Shown here in pieces: positions 55,282 through 63,752 of a DNA stretch of 64,000 bases. Numbering within the stretch: position 1 is the stretch's first letter; each line of letters starts with the position of its first letter. The notes beneath the pieces were generated by a model. That model saw only the letters and a list, made by a program, of their open reading frames with translations. It did no database searches and was not told where the DNA came from. The DNA lies in contig NZ_JAOWLC010000014.1 in NCBI RefSeq assembly GCF_025751535.1, positions 1 through 64,000 on the forward strand, read 5' to 3'. The stretch comes from Lentibacter sp. XHP0401. Lineage in GTDB: Bacteria > Pseudomonadota > Alphaproteobacteria > Rhodobacterales > Rhodobacteraceae. A program made the position numbers and the translations under genes.

Positions 55282-56013
55282 TCAGGTGATTGAATAGCCG
55301 CCATCCACTATGAGCGTGGTGCCGGTTACGTAAGTTGCCGCAGGCGAGGCCAGATATAGAACGGCGCTTGCCACTTCTTCAGGTTTGCCCCAACGTTTGA
55401 AAACAGTGCGCCCTGCGATAGCCGGGCCGACCTCTTCATCTTGCACCAGCGAGTCAGTCATGTTCGTATCAATCCAGCCAGGCGCGATAGCATTCACGCG
55501 GATGCCTTGCTGCCCATACTCGATAGCCAGAGATTTGGTTAATTGGGAAACGCCGCCTTTGGATGCGGCATAGGATGGGACCAGCTTGTCACCAAAGATC
55601 GATAACATGGACGAAACGGTCACTATTGATCCTTGGCTCGCCGCCAATAGATCTCGTGCGCCAAGTGCAAAGCGTGCGGTCCCAAATAGATTGACCTCCA
55701 TTACATCGCGGAAGACAGACCATTTGTATTCATCCACGCGTCGGGCCACACCAGCAGCGGTGACCAACACATCCAATCGTTCGAAAGTCTCTAAAAGCGT
55801 ATCTACGGCCGGATCGTCTCGCACGTCACAGATGTGGACTGTGATACCCGCATTCCGTAGTAACGCGGCGCTTTTCTCGGAACTTGCAGTGCCATGCACT
55901 GTTGCGCCATGATCACGGAACGCAAGAGCGATGGCCTTGCCAATACCCGAAGATGCGCCCGTAACCAACACTACCTTGTCGGCGTAGATGTCCTTTGAAA
56001 ACGTCCCATTCAT
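55282..56013 (-). CDS. Short-chain dehydrogenase/reductase (SDR) 1
   Basis: 243 aa classical SDR: VLVTGASSGIGKAIALAF, VTAAGVARRVDEYKW, catalytic VSSMLSIFGDKLVPSYAASK with Tyr and Lys, and TGTTLIVDGGYSIT. Strong similarity with SDR 2 by eye suggests gene duplication. Start overlaps the GldA-like stop by four bases. Confidence 0.92.
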   Translation of the reverse strand: MNGTFSKDIYADKVVLVTGASSGIGKAIALAFRDHGATVHGTASSEKSAALLRNAGITVHICDVRDDPAVDTLLETFERLDVLVTAAGVARRVDEYKWSVFRDVMEVNLFGTARFALGARDLLAASQGSIVTVSSMLSIFGDKLVPSYAASKGGVSQLTKSLAIEYGQQGIRVNAIAPGWIDTNMTDSLVQDEEVGPAIAGRTVFKRWGKPEEVASAVLYLASPAATYVTGTTLIVDGGYSIT

Positions 56014-57098
56014 TCTTTATCTCCAAATTTGTTTGCACGAAGAATTGCCGCCTCAACTGCAATTGGCGTAACCGCTACTGGTTCGTTGTAAATAATCTCG
56101 CCCGCGCGCGTCGCGCGCTCGATGATGACAGTTAGGGCTTCATCAATGTTGATGATGCCGAGGTCACCCAAAGTCGCAGGCAGACCCACGCTGCGGTTAA
56201 AAGCAACATATTGAGCCAACGTCTCGTCGTCAGCGTCATTCAGAGCCAATTCCACCAGCACACCAAAGGCGACTTTTTCGCCGTGCAACATATGATGCGT
56301 CTCAGCAAGTGCGGCCAAACCATGATGAATTGCATGGGCCGCCGCAACGCCCCCAGACTCAAAACCCACACCCGACATCAAAACCGTCGCCTCAAGGACC
56401 GCTTCAAAAGCTTCGCTTGATCTACTAGCTCTGCAGTCCGCCACTGCCTGCGCGCCATGTTCGAAAAGTGTCGCGCGGCAAGTTTCGGCCACCGCCATCG
56501 CCAGCCGTGTCTGAGCCCCTCCTGTCATGTTACTCGCGCCCGATCGATAGCAGGCGATTGCCTCTTCATAGGTTGCCAGCGCGTCGCCGATACCTGCAAT
56601 GAACAATCTCACAGGGGCTGCTGATATAACCGTACTATCCACCAATACTAATTGCGGGTTCCAACGAACGAATTGATCACGCAACACATGACCTTCTTCG
56701 TCATAGATTACCGCTAACGCAGAGCACGGGGCATCCGAAGCCGCCACCGTTGGTATCGAAATAAACGGTAGATTGAGCTTATCAGCAGTGGCGCGGGCGA
56801 GGTCGATGGTTTTACCGCCCCCAAAGCCCGCGATTGCATCAGCACCTGCTTTCATTGCGGCCTCTGCCGCTGAGGCGATCGCCAATTCTGTGCAGGCTCC
56901 TGCGACACGTTCCATCGTAAGCGTGATAGCGATGGTATTGAGGCCATCAATCACCCCATCGGGCAAGCCCGCATCCACGATGCCGTAAATGCGTGTGCCG
57001 ATACGGGCGGCTTCAGAACCGAAACGGCCTAAGGCGCCAGGGCCCTGAACGTATCGGGCCGGAAAGACCGCCTGCCGCATCATGATTTGCTCAACCAT
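56010..57098 (-). CDS. Iron-containing dehydrogenase, glycerol dehydrogenase-like
   Basis: 362 aa. Cofactor motif AIAGFGGGKTIDLARATADK, then metal ligands: Asp in FIAGIGDALATYEEA, His in AAAHAIHHGLAALAETHH and His in MLHGEKVAFGV, as in GldA enzymes (NAD-dependent oxidation of glycerol to dihydroxyacetone). The exact polyol is not fixed by sequence. The ATG at 57098 overlaps the glyoxalase gene; an alternative start at 57080 just meets its stop. Coupling to glyoxalase I is notable, because triose and keto-aldehyde metabolism produce methylglyoxal. Confidence 0.88.
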   Translation of the reverse strand: MVEQIMMRQAVFPARYVQGPGALGRFGSEAARIGTRIYGIVDAGLPDGVIDGLNTIAITLTMERVAGACTELAIASAAEAAMKAGADAIAGFGGGKTIDLARATADKLNLPFISIPTVAASDAPCSALAVIYDEEGHVLRDQFVRWNPQLVLVDSTVISAAPVRLFIAGIGDALATYEEAIACYRSGASNMTGGAQTRLAMAVAETCRATLFEHGAQAVADCRASRSSEAFEAVLEATVLMSGVGFESGGVAAAHAIHHGLAALAETHHMLHGEKVAFGVLVELALNDADDETLAQYVAFNRSVGLPATLGDLGIINIDEALTVIIERATRAGEIIYNEPVAVTPIAVEAAILRANKFGDKE

Positions 57099-57487
57099 TC
57101 AGGTTGTACCAACTCAATCATGTAACCATCAGGGTCTTTGAGAAACGCGATCTCGACTGTGCCGTGATTCATCGGCCCAGGCTCACGAGTGAACTCTGCT
57201 CCCCCTTCTTTCAGCACTTTCGAGGTTGCGTAGATATCCGATGTTTCCAAAGCGATGTGACCGTAGGCATTGCCCAAATCATAATTGTTGTCGCCGTAAT
57301 TATACGTTAACTCGATGACGGTGTTGCTCTCTTCAGGTCCATACCCGACAAATGCGAGCGTGAATTCACCATCAGGAAAGTCGAGCTTTTTGATCAGCTG
57401 CATACCAAGCAATTCAGTGTAAAATTTTAATGATGCGTCCAAATCGCGGACCCGCAGCATCGTATGCATCATGCGAAGTTCTGCCAT
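57080..57487 (-). CDS. gloA: Lactoylglutathione lyase (glyoxalase I)
   Basis: 135 aa, full length. GloA converts the hemithioacetal of methylglyoxal and glutathione to S-lactoylglutathione. All four metal ligands of the family are visible: His in MMHTMLRVRDLDASLKFY, Glu in TVIELTYNYG, His in NAYGHIALETSD and Glu in YMIELVQPEW. A detoxification enzyme inside a catabolic operon suggests that the pathway releases a reactive 2-oxoaldehyde. Confidence 0.93.
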   Translation of the reverse strand: MAELRMMHTMLRVRDLDASLKFYTELLGMQLIKKLDFPDGEFTLAFVGYGPEESNTVIELTYNYGDNNYDLGNAYGHIALETSDIYATSKVLKEGGAEFTREPGPMNHGTVEIAFLKDPDGYMIELVQPEWLSKS

Positions 57488-57513
57488 GATTTTCTCCTAT
57501 TCTGTTATGGTGT

Positions 57514-58041
57514 TCAGCGAATGAACTGTTCGACGTAATCTTCGCCCAGACCAACCGATTTGAAGTGCTCCCTGCACAGATCTATTTTTGTGAAAACGTC
57601 TTCGTAACCCAGGACTTTTCCGAAAGGGTCGACATAACACATGACGCCATTGACCTGAAAATATGTGATCATTTCCTCCACATCGTCGGGCACAACTAAG
57701 GTGTGGGTCTCACCGGGCGGTTCGTAGACATAGCCGCCTTCTTCCGCGACCCAATCATGTTCCAAATAGTGCCAACGCCCTTTCAAAACCCACCCATGAA
57801 CCGGTTGTGGATGACGGTGGCGAGAAAGCACACCAGCTTTGCGAACCTTCAGAAGGTTCATCCAGTAGCCCTGCGAACGGTTCAGGCACAAAGGCCTGAA
57901 CCATACGTTTTCAGCCTGAGGAACCCACAACCGTTCGTCGCAATTAGCAGCGTTGGGGATAACAATTTCTTCCAACGCATCTTTAGGAAAAGGCAGTTGG
58001 TAAGGTGTGCGAGGGTCGTGATCGTCGCCTTGAAGTGGCAT
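57514..58041 (-). CDS. Cupin protein, 2,4'-dihydroxyacetophenone dioxygenase-like
   Basis: 175 aa single-domain cupin. Metal-site motifs: VLSRHRHPQPVHGWVLKG and EPPGETHTLVVP. N-terminal (ERLWVPQAENVWFRPLCLNR) and overall length agree with the 2,4'-dihydroxyacetophenone dioxygenase family, which cleaves a C-C bond next to a keto group. Activity is not assured for this copy. It lies downstream of the GntR gene and 26 bp before gloA, and its upstream region has a motif shared with the GMC promoter. Confidence 0.8.
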   Translation of the reverse strand: MPLQGDDHDPRTPYQLPFPKDALEEIVIPNAANCDERLWVPQAENVWFRPLCLNRSQGYWMNLLKVRKAGVLSRHRHPQPVHGWVLKGRWHYLEHDWVAEEGGYVYEPPGETHTLVVPDDVEEMITYFQVNGVMCYVDPFGKVLGYEDVFTKIDLCREHFKSVGLGEDYVEQFIR

Positions 58042-58065
58042 TTCAATCTCCTTATGAAGTGCAAG

Positions 58066-58074
58066 GTAACATGT
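58066..58074 (-). promoter_or_regulatory. GTAACATGT motif upstream of cupin gene
   Basis: GTAACATGT inside the near-palindrome TAACATGTTT, about 25 bp upstream of the cupin start. The same nine bases occur at 60427-60435 upstream of the GMC gene. Candidate operator of the GntR regulator encoded next to it. Confidence 0.4.
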
Positions 58075-58113
58075 TTGTTAAACGTAGGTAGATCAACCGA
58101 TCATGTCTGAAGG

Positions 58114-58770
58114 TTAGTCGGTTAGGATAATGTTGTAATAGGCACGGGTATTTTCGATATGACGCCGCAGAACTTCTTGGAGCCCCGTCAGATTTCCCGC
58201 ACCAACTAGATCGCGGATTTCAAGGTGTTCCGTAATTGATGACTCGTTGTGCGTCTTAACTGTGGAAAATCGATGACGAAGAGCTGCGAAGGTTGATGAT
58301 ACCTGCGCCTCAAAAGTCGCCAACAGCAATGGAGACTGTGCGGCCTTAAACAGTGCAAGATGGAACTCCGTATCCAACTTCTGATATTTGTCTTGCTGTC
58401 CCTTCTCCAACGCATCTGTCATCTGCAAACATATATCAGTCAGCATTTTTTGGCAGTCGGCTTGGCCCACGTGAAGTGCAAGTCGTGCCGCCTCCAGCTC
58501 AAGAGCGGTTCGAAGGTGACACAACGATGTCAAATATTCGGGCTCAGGCTTGAAAACGTAAGTCCCTGACTGCGCACGGACCTCTACGAGACCTTCTGTC
58601 TGCAGACGCCCGAAAGCAGCTCGGATCGGAGCCTTCGTAACGCCGTATATATCCACAAGCTGGTTTTCAGATAGCTTCTCACCAAGCTTATAAGTACCGT
58701 CAATGATGTCACTACGAAGGCGTTCCAGAACAACCTCGGATATCTGTTTGGGTCTCTCGATCTTACTCAT
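58114..58770 (-). CDS. GntR-family transcriptional regulator (FCD type)
   Basis: 218 aa. N-terminal winged helix with VLERLRSDIIDGTYKLGEKL, LSENQLVDIYGVTKAPIRAA and LQTEGLVEVRAQSGTYVF. The C-terminal helical FCD effector domain has LRTALELEAARLAL and HLEIRDLVGAGNLTGLQEVL. FCD regulators usually repress catabolic operons until an organic acid or sugar acid binds. It starts 14 bp after the GMC gene's stop, so it is inside the operon it probably controls. Confidence 0.92.
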   Translation of the reverse strand: MSKIERPKQISEVVLERLRSDIIDGTYKLGEKLSENQLVDIYGVTKAPIRAAFGRLQTEGLVEVRAQSGTYVFKPEPEYLTSLCHLRTALELEAARLALHVGQADCQKMLTDICLQMTDALEKGQQDKYQKLDTEFHLALFKAAQSPLLLATFEAQVSSTFAALRHRFSTVKTHNESSITEHLEIRDLVGAGNLTGLQEVLRRHIENTRAYYNIILTD

Positions 58771-58784
58771 CCTGCAGCCTCCTC

Positions 58785-60380
58785 TTACTCGTTCAACATA
58801 AAGCGCGCAGCGCGCTCGGCGACAACAAGAGTTGTCGAATTGGTGTTGCCCGAGATGATCGTCGGCATCGCAGAAGCATCGGCAACGCGCAGCCCTTCGA
58901 TACCTTTGACCTTCAAGTCGGCCGTCAAAACAGCTCGGCTATCATCTTCACGCCCCATGCGGACAGTCCCAACCGGATGGTAGACTGTTTTGACGAATTT
59001 TTTAGCGTGATCTTCCAGCGCGGCATCGTCCTGCAGGTCTGGCCCAGGAAAGACTTCTTTGGTAATAATTTCCCGGAGCGGTTCCTGATCAAGTATCTTG
59101 CGCGCAATCTTGAGGCCACCGACCGACAACCGTAGATCTTCTGGGTCTTCGAAGTAGTTTGGGTCCACCAATGGCTGTGTGTTCGCATTGTTGTTTGCAA
59201 GCCGCACTGACCCACGCGAGCCAGGCCGCAACACGCAAGAGTTGATCGTCAAACCATATGTAGGCTTAAGGTCGGTTGTGTCAGGGTCCAGATAGACCGA
59301 AGGCACACAAAACTGCTGTATCGTTGCTTCTTGTGACAGGTCATCGGGATGGAAAAACGAGCCCGCCTCGACACCATTTGACGCCACAGGCCCTGACTTG
59401 AACATCATATATTGAAGCCCGTTACGGATCTGGTTGAATCCTTTGTCCTGCCCGAAATATCCGTGTCCAGGCTTTGTGAATGCCAGCACTGGCACCTCGG
59501 TATGGTCCTGCAAGTTTTGCCCCACTCCTTCATGATCCACGAGGGTTTCGATCCCGTGCTCTTTGAGGTGAAAATGCGGACCAATCCCCGACAGCATCAT
59601 AATCTTAGGCGTTGCTATTGCGCCTGCACAAAGAGCGATCTCGGAATTGGCTTTGACGGTTTCGGTCACGCCTTTGCGGGAATACTGCACGCCCGTCGCA
59701 CGGCCGTTTTCTATAACGATTTTGTGGACTAAACAGCCCGTCAGCAGATCAATATTGCCAGTCGCCTTCATGGCTGGACGCAAAAAAGCAGATGACGCTG
59801 AGCAGCGTCGGCCGTTTTCAACCGATAGCTGAAAATACCCTGCTCCCGTCTGGCGCGGACCATTGAAGTCATTGTTAAATGGTATGCCCGCAGCCTGTGC
59901 TGCCAAAACGTAACTGCGGCTTAGATCGCAGATCTGCACCGGATCCGATACTTTCCATGGACCACCAATTGAGTGTAGTTCATCCTGCAAACGATTGTTA
60001 TCTTCCATCTCCTTGAATATTGGCAAAAGTGCGTCCCATCCCCATCCCTCATCATCAGTGGCTTCTACCCAAGGCGTATAGTCGCCAGCCTGACCGCGGA
60101 TGTAGACCATAGCATTTACTGAAGAACCTCCGCCCACCACTTTGCCAGTTGGCACCACGGGCTGACGACCGTGCAACCGCTGCTGAACAGTCGATTGATA
60201 AAACCACATGAATTTCTCAGTGCCGAGAAGCTTAACAAAGCCAGCAGGCATCGAGATAAGCGGATTTTTGTCGCTACCGCCCGCTTCAAGCACTAGAATT
60301 TTAGCGCCGGCATAGGCCAGCCGAGCCGCTAGAAGTGAGCCCGAAGACCCACCGCCAACGACGATGTAATCGTATGTCAT
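58785..60380 (-). CDS. GMC-family FAD-dependent alcohol oxidoreductase
   Basis: 531 aa from the ATG at 60380, with GGGAGGAAAT upstream. FAD-binding YIVVGGGSSGSLLAARLAY; GMC signature KVVGGGSSVNAMVYIRGQ; catalytic region VKTVYHPVGTVRMG and ADASAMPTIISGNTNSTT. Related to choline dehydrogenase and other membrane-linked alcohol dehydrogenases; substrate uncertain. It is the first gene of the 13-gene operon and probably performs the first oxidation. Confidence 0.9.
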   Translation of the reverse strand: MTYDYIVVGGGSSGSLLAARLAYAGAKILVLEAGGSDKNPLISMPAGFVKLLGTEKFMWFYQSTVQQRLHGRQPVVPTGKVVGGGSSVNAMVYIRGQAGDYTPWVEATDDEGWGWDALLPIFKEMEDNNRLQDELHSIGGPWKVSDPVQICDLSRSYVLAAQAAGIPFNNDFNGPRQTGAGYFQLSVENGRRCSASSAFLRPAMKATGNIDLLTGCLVHKIVIENGRATGVQYSRKGVTETVKANSEIALCAGAIATPKIMMLSGIGPHFHLKEHGIETLVDHEGVGQNLQDHTEVPVLAFTKPGHGYFGQDKGFNQIRNGLQYMMFKSGPVASNGVEAGSFFHPDDLSQEATIQQFCVPSVYLDPDTTDLKPTYGLTINSCVLRPGSRGSVRLANNNANTQPLVDPNYFEDPEDLRLSVGGLKIARKILDQEPLREIITKEVFPGPDLQDDAALEDHAKKFVKTVYHPVGTVRMGREDDSRAVLTADLKVKGIEGLRVADASAMPTIISGNTNSTTLVVAERAARFMLNE

Positions 60381-60851
60381 ATTTCCTCCCAGCGACAAAA
60401 TCGCTTCCTTGCAACATTGGTAAAATGTAACATGTCAGTCTGTCAAGTTTTCAATTTGGACTTTTTTGAAAATTATACACCAGTCGCTACTGCACTTAAG
60501 TTTCACTTACTTTCTCTGTCGAGGGTATTTACAATTGTTTCCATTTGAACCACTCGATCAGCAGCATCCAGTCGCAATTATACGCCGAATAGACTGAATA
60601 CCCTTCCGTTTTCAACGCCGCTCTGCGCGATACGAAGTGTAAAAAATGGCGCAACACATACTGCCATTTATGTCTGCGTTTTGCAGTTAGCCTTGTTGAG
60701 GTTCGGTCATCTCTCGAGCAACGGCAAAACGTCCCATGGGCAAGTGAGACGAGCCTTGGCTAGCTTTCTCCGCGGTGCTTTGTTCGCGCGTCATGACGTG
60801 GAGCAGATGATTTTCACAACCGATCTTAGCAAGATTAGATGAAACGGGGGC
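60381..60851. other. 471-bp upstream region of the GMC operon
   Basis: AT-rich near the GMC start and holding the candidate operator. The rest shows no gene. It separates the operon from the alpha/beta hydrolase gene, which is transcribed in the same direction. Confidence 0.45.
60427..60435 (-). promoter_or_regulatory. GTAACATGT motif upstream of the GMC gene
   Basis: Same nine bases as 58066-58074, located 47 bp before the GMC start, where an operator would overlap the promoter. Confidence 0.4.
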
Positions 60852-61607
60852 CTAACCATCGGCGATTTCTTGAAAGAACCGTCCCAAAGTATCGACAATG
60901 ATGTCTTTGTCATTGTCCAACGTTGCGACATGGTATGATTCATTCAGCCAACGCAAGCGGACGTCATCAGATGAAACGTTTGCCAAAATATGGCGTGCGT
61001 TTGCAGCAGGCACAACATGATCTTCACGCGATTGGATAACCTGTATCGGGCAAGAAATACTCTTAAGTTTTGTATCCGTCCCCATGACCAGTGTCATCAA
61101 ATGGCTCAACGAAGCTGACGGAATCTCTGTATAAGCAAGTTCTTTCGCGTTAGGATCCTTGATGTCAGAGCCGACACCTGGGAGGTATTCTGGCTTGGAC
61201 GTCATGAACAGGACCTCGGCGATCTGATCATTCAGAATATGTGCCGCCGCGTTGATAGGCGCGATCGCCTGCACCATGTTAGGGTAACGCGCCGCAAGAG
61301 AGAGTGTAAGCGTTCCACCCATAGACAGCCCCGCCACAAACACCTTGGATCTGCGGGCGGCGAGATCCTTCAAGGCGCGGTCGGCTTCTTCTATCCAGTC
61401 CTCTTCATTGCTGGCTGCCATATCCTGCACCGTAGTTCCATGGCCAGGCAATCGGGCTCCGACAGTCGTGAAACCGAACCGCTTGTTCAACTGCTCGCCA
61501 ACGTATCGCATGCTTTGCGTGGTCCCAGTAAAGCCGTGGATCAATAGCACCCCGATATCGTTGCCTGCGAACTCAAATGGTTCAGCACCTTCAAGAATAT
61601 TTGTCAT
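60852..61607 (-). CDS. Alpha/beta hydrolase, carboxylesterase/monoacylglycerol lipase type
   Basis: 251 aa cytoplasmic hydrolase. The oxyanion motif is GVLLIHGFTGTTQSMRYV; the nucleophile elbow VFVAGLSMGGTLTLS; the acid IQSREDHVVPAANA; the catalytic His in NESYHVATLDND. The pattern agrees with small bacterial esterases that cleave monoacylglycerols or short esters. It is monocistronic, 472 bp upstream of the GMC operon, and could supply glycerol- or alcohol-containing substrates to it, which is inference. Confidence 0.85.
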   Translation of the reverse strand: MTNILEGAEPFEFAGNDIGVLLIHGFTGTTQSMRYVGEQLNKRFGFTTVGARLPGHGTTVQDMAASNEEDWIEEADRALKDLAARRSKVFVAGLSMGGTLTLSLAARYPNMVQAIAPINAAAHILNDQIAEVLFMTSKPEYLPGVGSDIKDPNAKELAYTEIPSASLSHLMTLVMGTDTKLKSISCPIQVIQSREDHVVPAANARHILANVSSDDVRLRWLNESYHVATLDNDKDIIVDTLGRFFQEIADG

Positions 61608-61962
61608 GTCGTATCTCCCACTTTCCCAACTAATGAATGCCGTCGGGTTTCCCCACGCTCATCGTGCGAACAATGAGATTATTTAGATGTCCTTACTTGT
61701 CTTAGCTTGAGAAATTTAGGTATGAAGTCAACAGGCGACATAGCCCCGTCGGCCTAGCTGACCTTTATCGTCAAGAACGGATGTTGGCGCGGCAACGTAC
61801 TAATGTTTGCCCGGGGTGTGCATGACGTGATTATATAAAAGATAACATTTTCTTTTTTTAGGTGAGATTTCCTGAGGTGAAGATTCCTCCTCAATCCGCA
61901 TTTAATTCCAAAAAAATTTTATGCTGGATCAGTTTCTATTGCTGGTGCAAAGCCCAGAAAAA
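61608..61962. other. Gene-poor region right of the hydrolase
   Basis: 355 bp, AT-rich, no gene recognised. It probably contains the promoter of the hydrolase gene. Confidence 0.4.
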
Positions 61963-62098
61963 TCAGGCTGATCTATGCGTCTCCTATCCCCAAATGGCGC
62001 CCCAAAAGAATGCCGTTAAGACGCAAAGAAACGGTTCTCATCTTTGTCGCAAACACCACCTAGGCCCCATGCGGAACGTTTGTTATCTGGAGCGCTAC
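61963..62098 (+). pseudogene. IS481-family transposase remnant
   Basis: The plus strand shows decayed sequence matching the transposase at 28495-29388 (TCCCCAAATGGC near 61986, and LCRKHHLGPMRNVCYLERY at 62039-62095). It is cut abruptly at the border of the integrase-tail repeat. Several substitutions and a frameshift are present. Confidence 0.75.
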
Positions 62099-62100
62099 TA

Positions 62101-62288
62101 GAGCCCCCCCCGAAGTTATCTGCCTATATAATTATGAAATCGGAGGACCCTCAATGGTCTCATACACATCAGCCAGACTGTTTAAAGCGGTTTTCTGAGG
62201 GTCTTGATACTCTACGATCCGCAAGTCGGATAAATAAGACTCCAGAGCTCGGCTCGTTCCTTCACGGCTGTGGTCAATACGGTGAGCC
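62101..62288. repeat. Direct repeat of integrase 3' end, right copy
   Basis: The original position of the sequence also found at 47092-47279. It spans the last 52 codons of the integrase gene plus about 30 bp beyond its stop. Confidence 0.85.
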
Positions 62289-63469
62289 AGAATTCTATCG
62301 ATCGTTCCTAGGTCGGTTCCAATCAATCGCAGGATTGATGCGGATGTCCGACGCAGATCATGTCGGTGCCATTCAGAAGTTCCACTTTGGCGTTGGATAG
62401 CTTTAGTTATCCGGTTCCAATTTCCAAGTGGCGTATTTTTCGTTGATGGAAAAACGAGGGCTTCAGGCATCTGCCGTTCGTAGCTCGGGAGCGATTTTAA
62501 AAGATCGAGTGCTGACCGGGATAAGGGCAAGGTCTGAGATCTTGGGAGCCCGCGCGTCGTTTTAACCTCAGGCTTGAACCATTCTTCTTTGCTGAAATCG
62601 ACATGTTTCCAGCGCATCTGCACGACTTCATCCAGACGAGCGGCGGTTAACAGAATGAACTTCAATGCGATTGGTCGAACGTCAACAATACCGTTCATGC
62701 GCATTTTTAATTCTGGCCTTGCAGGATAGGTCAACCAAGGCAGAACCGCTGCAATCTCGTCACGTTCCAAAACGTGGTCCCGCTCACCTCGAATTTCCGG
62801 GTCTTCACTGGCCGGATCGATCGTATCGCGGAGATCCGGGACTTCAAGCGTTGGCAGCCGTTTTCGCCCAGATGCTCTGAAACGTTCACGGCCAGCAGCC
62901 CAATCGAGGACTGGCATCAAATAAAGGCGTGCTTTCTGAGTTTGACCGTTGGCGCTGCCCTTGCCGGAAAGGGGAATATAACCCAAAAGGGCATCAGCCA
63001 ATTCATCCGCTGTGATGTCTACGACACGGCGATTTAGAAGCTTTGCAAATACTGCCTGAATTCGCCGTTCAGCTTCCGATCTGTCGGACTTTTTTGACGA
63101 CTGCCAGATTTTCAGTGTTTCAGATTTAAGGCTCTTATACTCATCGATCAATTCCTGAAGTGTTGGAGCCTCACTACGTGCGTTTGCCTCCGCCTTAAGC
63201 ACCTTATTAATGTTGCCCTTGGCACTTTTGATTTCAGCGCGTTTCTTTGCTGCCTGGGCACGAGCTTGTTTAAGAGAAATATCCGGATAAGCGCCGAGAC
63301 TGACCCTCTGCTCAACACCGTCGAGGGAGCGAACACGAACCGAAAAAGTTTTATTCCCGATCGGAGTCATTCGCATCGTGAGCCCTGGCTCTCGGGTGTC
63401 GACATAATCCTCACGCTTTGCAGGAATATGTTTTTTAATGAATGCATCGGTCAGTTCGAGCTTGGCCAT
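62132..63469 (-). CDS. Tyrosine integrase of a tRNA-Phe-associated island
   Basis: 445 aa. N-terminal DUF4102-type arm-binding domain (LTDAFIKKHIPAKREDYVDT, KTFSVRVRSLDGVEQRVSLG). The catalytic domain has Arg in LLTAARLDEVVQMRWKHVD, WHRHDLRRTSASILRLIG, the second His in RILAHRIDHS and Tyr in ALESYLSDLRIVEY. P4-type integrases of this class insert islands into the 3' ends of tRNA genes. It starts about 230 bp from the tRNA-Phe fragment and reads into the island. It appears intact. Confidence 0.93.
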   Translation of the reverse strand: MAKLELTDAFIKKHIPAKREDYVDTREPGLTMRMTPIGNKTFSVRVRSLDGVEQRVSLGAYPDISLKQARAQAAKKRAEIKSAKGNINKVLKAEANARSEAPTLQELIDEYKSLKSETLKIWQSSKKSDRSEAERRIQAVFAKLLNRRVVDITADELADALLGYIPLSGKGSANGQTQKARLYLMPVLDWAAGRERFRASGRKRLPTLEVPDLRDTIDPASEDPEIRGERDHVLERDEIAAVLPWLTYPARPELKMRMNGIVDVRPIALKFILLTAARLDEVVQMRWKHVDFSKEEWFKPEVKTTRGLPRSQTLPLSRSALDLLKSLPSYERQMPEALVFPSTKNTPLGNWNRITKAIQRQSGTSEWHRHDLRRTSASILRLIGTDLGTIDRILAHRIDHSREGTSRALESYLSDLRIVEYQDPQKTALNSLADVYETIEGPPIS

Positions 63470-63702
63470 GTTGCGGTATCCTCAGCCTACTTAATACTAC
63501 CCCCAGTATCTTGGGGACGCACTGGGGACGCAAATGGAGTCTGAGAGTTATCCACAGAATTCGTAAGAACTTCGCTCTGAAGCAGGTATAAAAGGCCTTG
63601 AATTTTTCGTAACTGTATGTTTTTAAAATATTTATACTCTGTAGAAATCATGCTTCTCAGCGAGTATTCCATACAACTCATTTCCTGTAGATTAAAAAGG
63701 AT

Positions 63703-63752
63703 CAGGATTGAAAATCCTCGTGTCGGTGGTTCGATTCCGCCCCCGGGCACCA
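63703..63752 (+). other. Attachment-site remnant: 3' part of tRNA-Phe
   Basis: From the anticodon arm (loop TTGAAAA, anticodon GAA, at 63708-63714) through variable loop and T arm (GTGGTTCGATTCCGC) to the acceptor strand CCCGGGC and ACCA end at 63752. The 5' half is missing: the upstream sequence has no GCCCGGG start or D arm. This is the expected duplicate left when an island inserts in the 3' part of tRNA-Phe, so it marks the right end of the element. Confidence 0.88.

Noticed and set aside
63703-63752. Complete tRNA-Phe gene
   Set aside because: The 5' acceptor strand and D arm are missing upstream and the outer anticodon-stem pair is mismatched.
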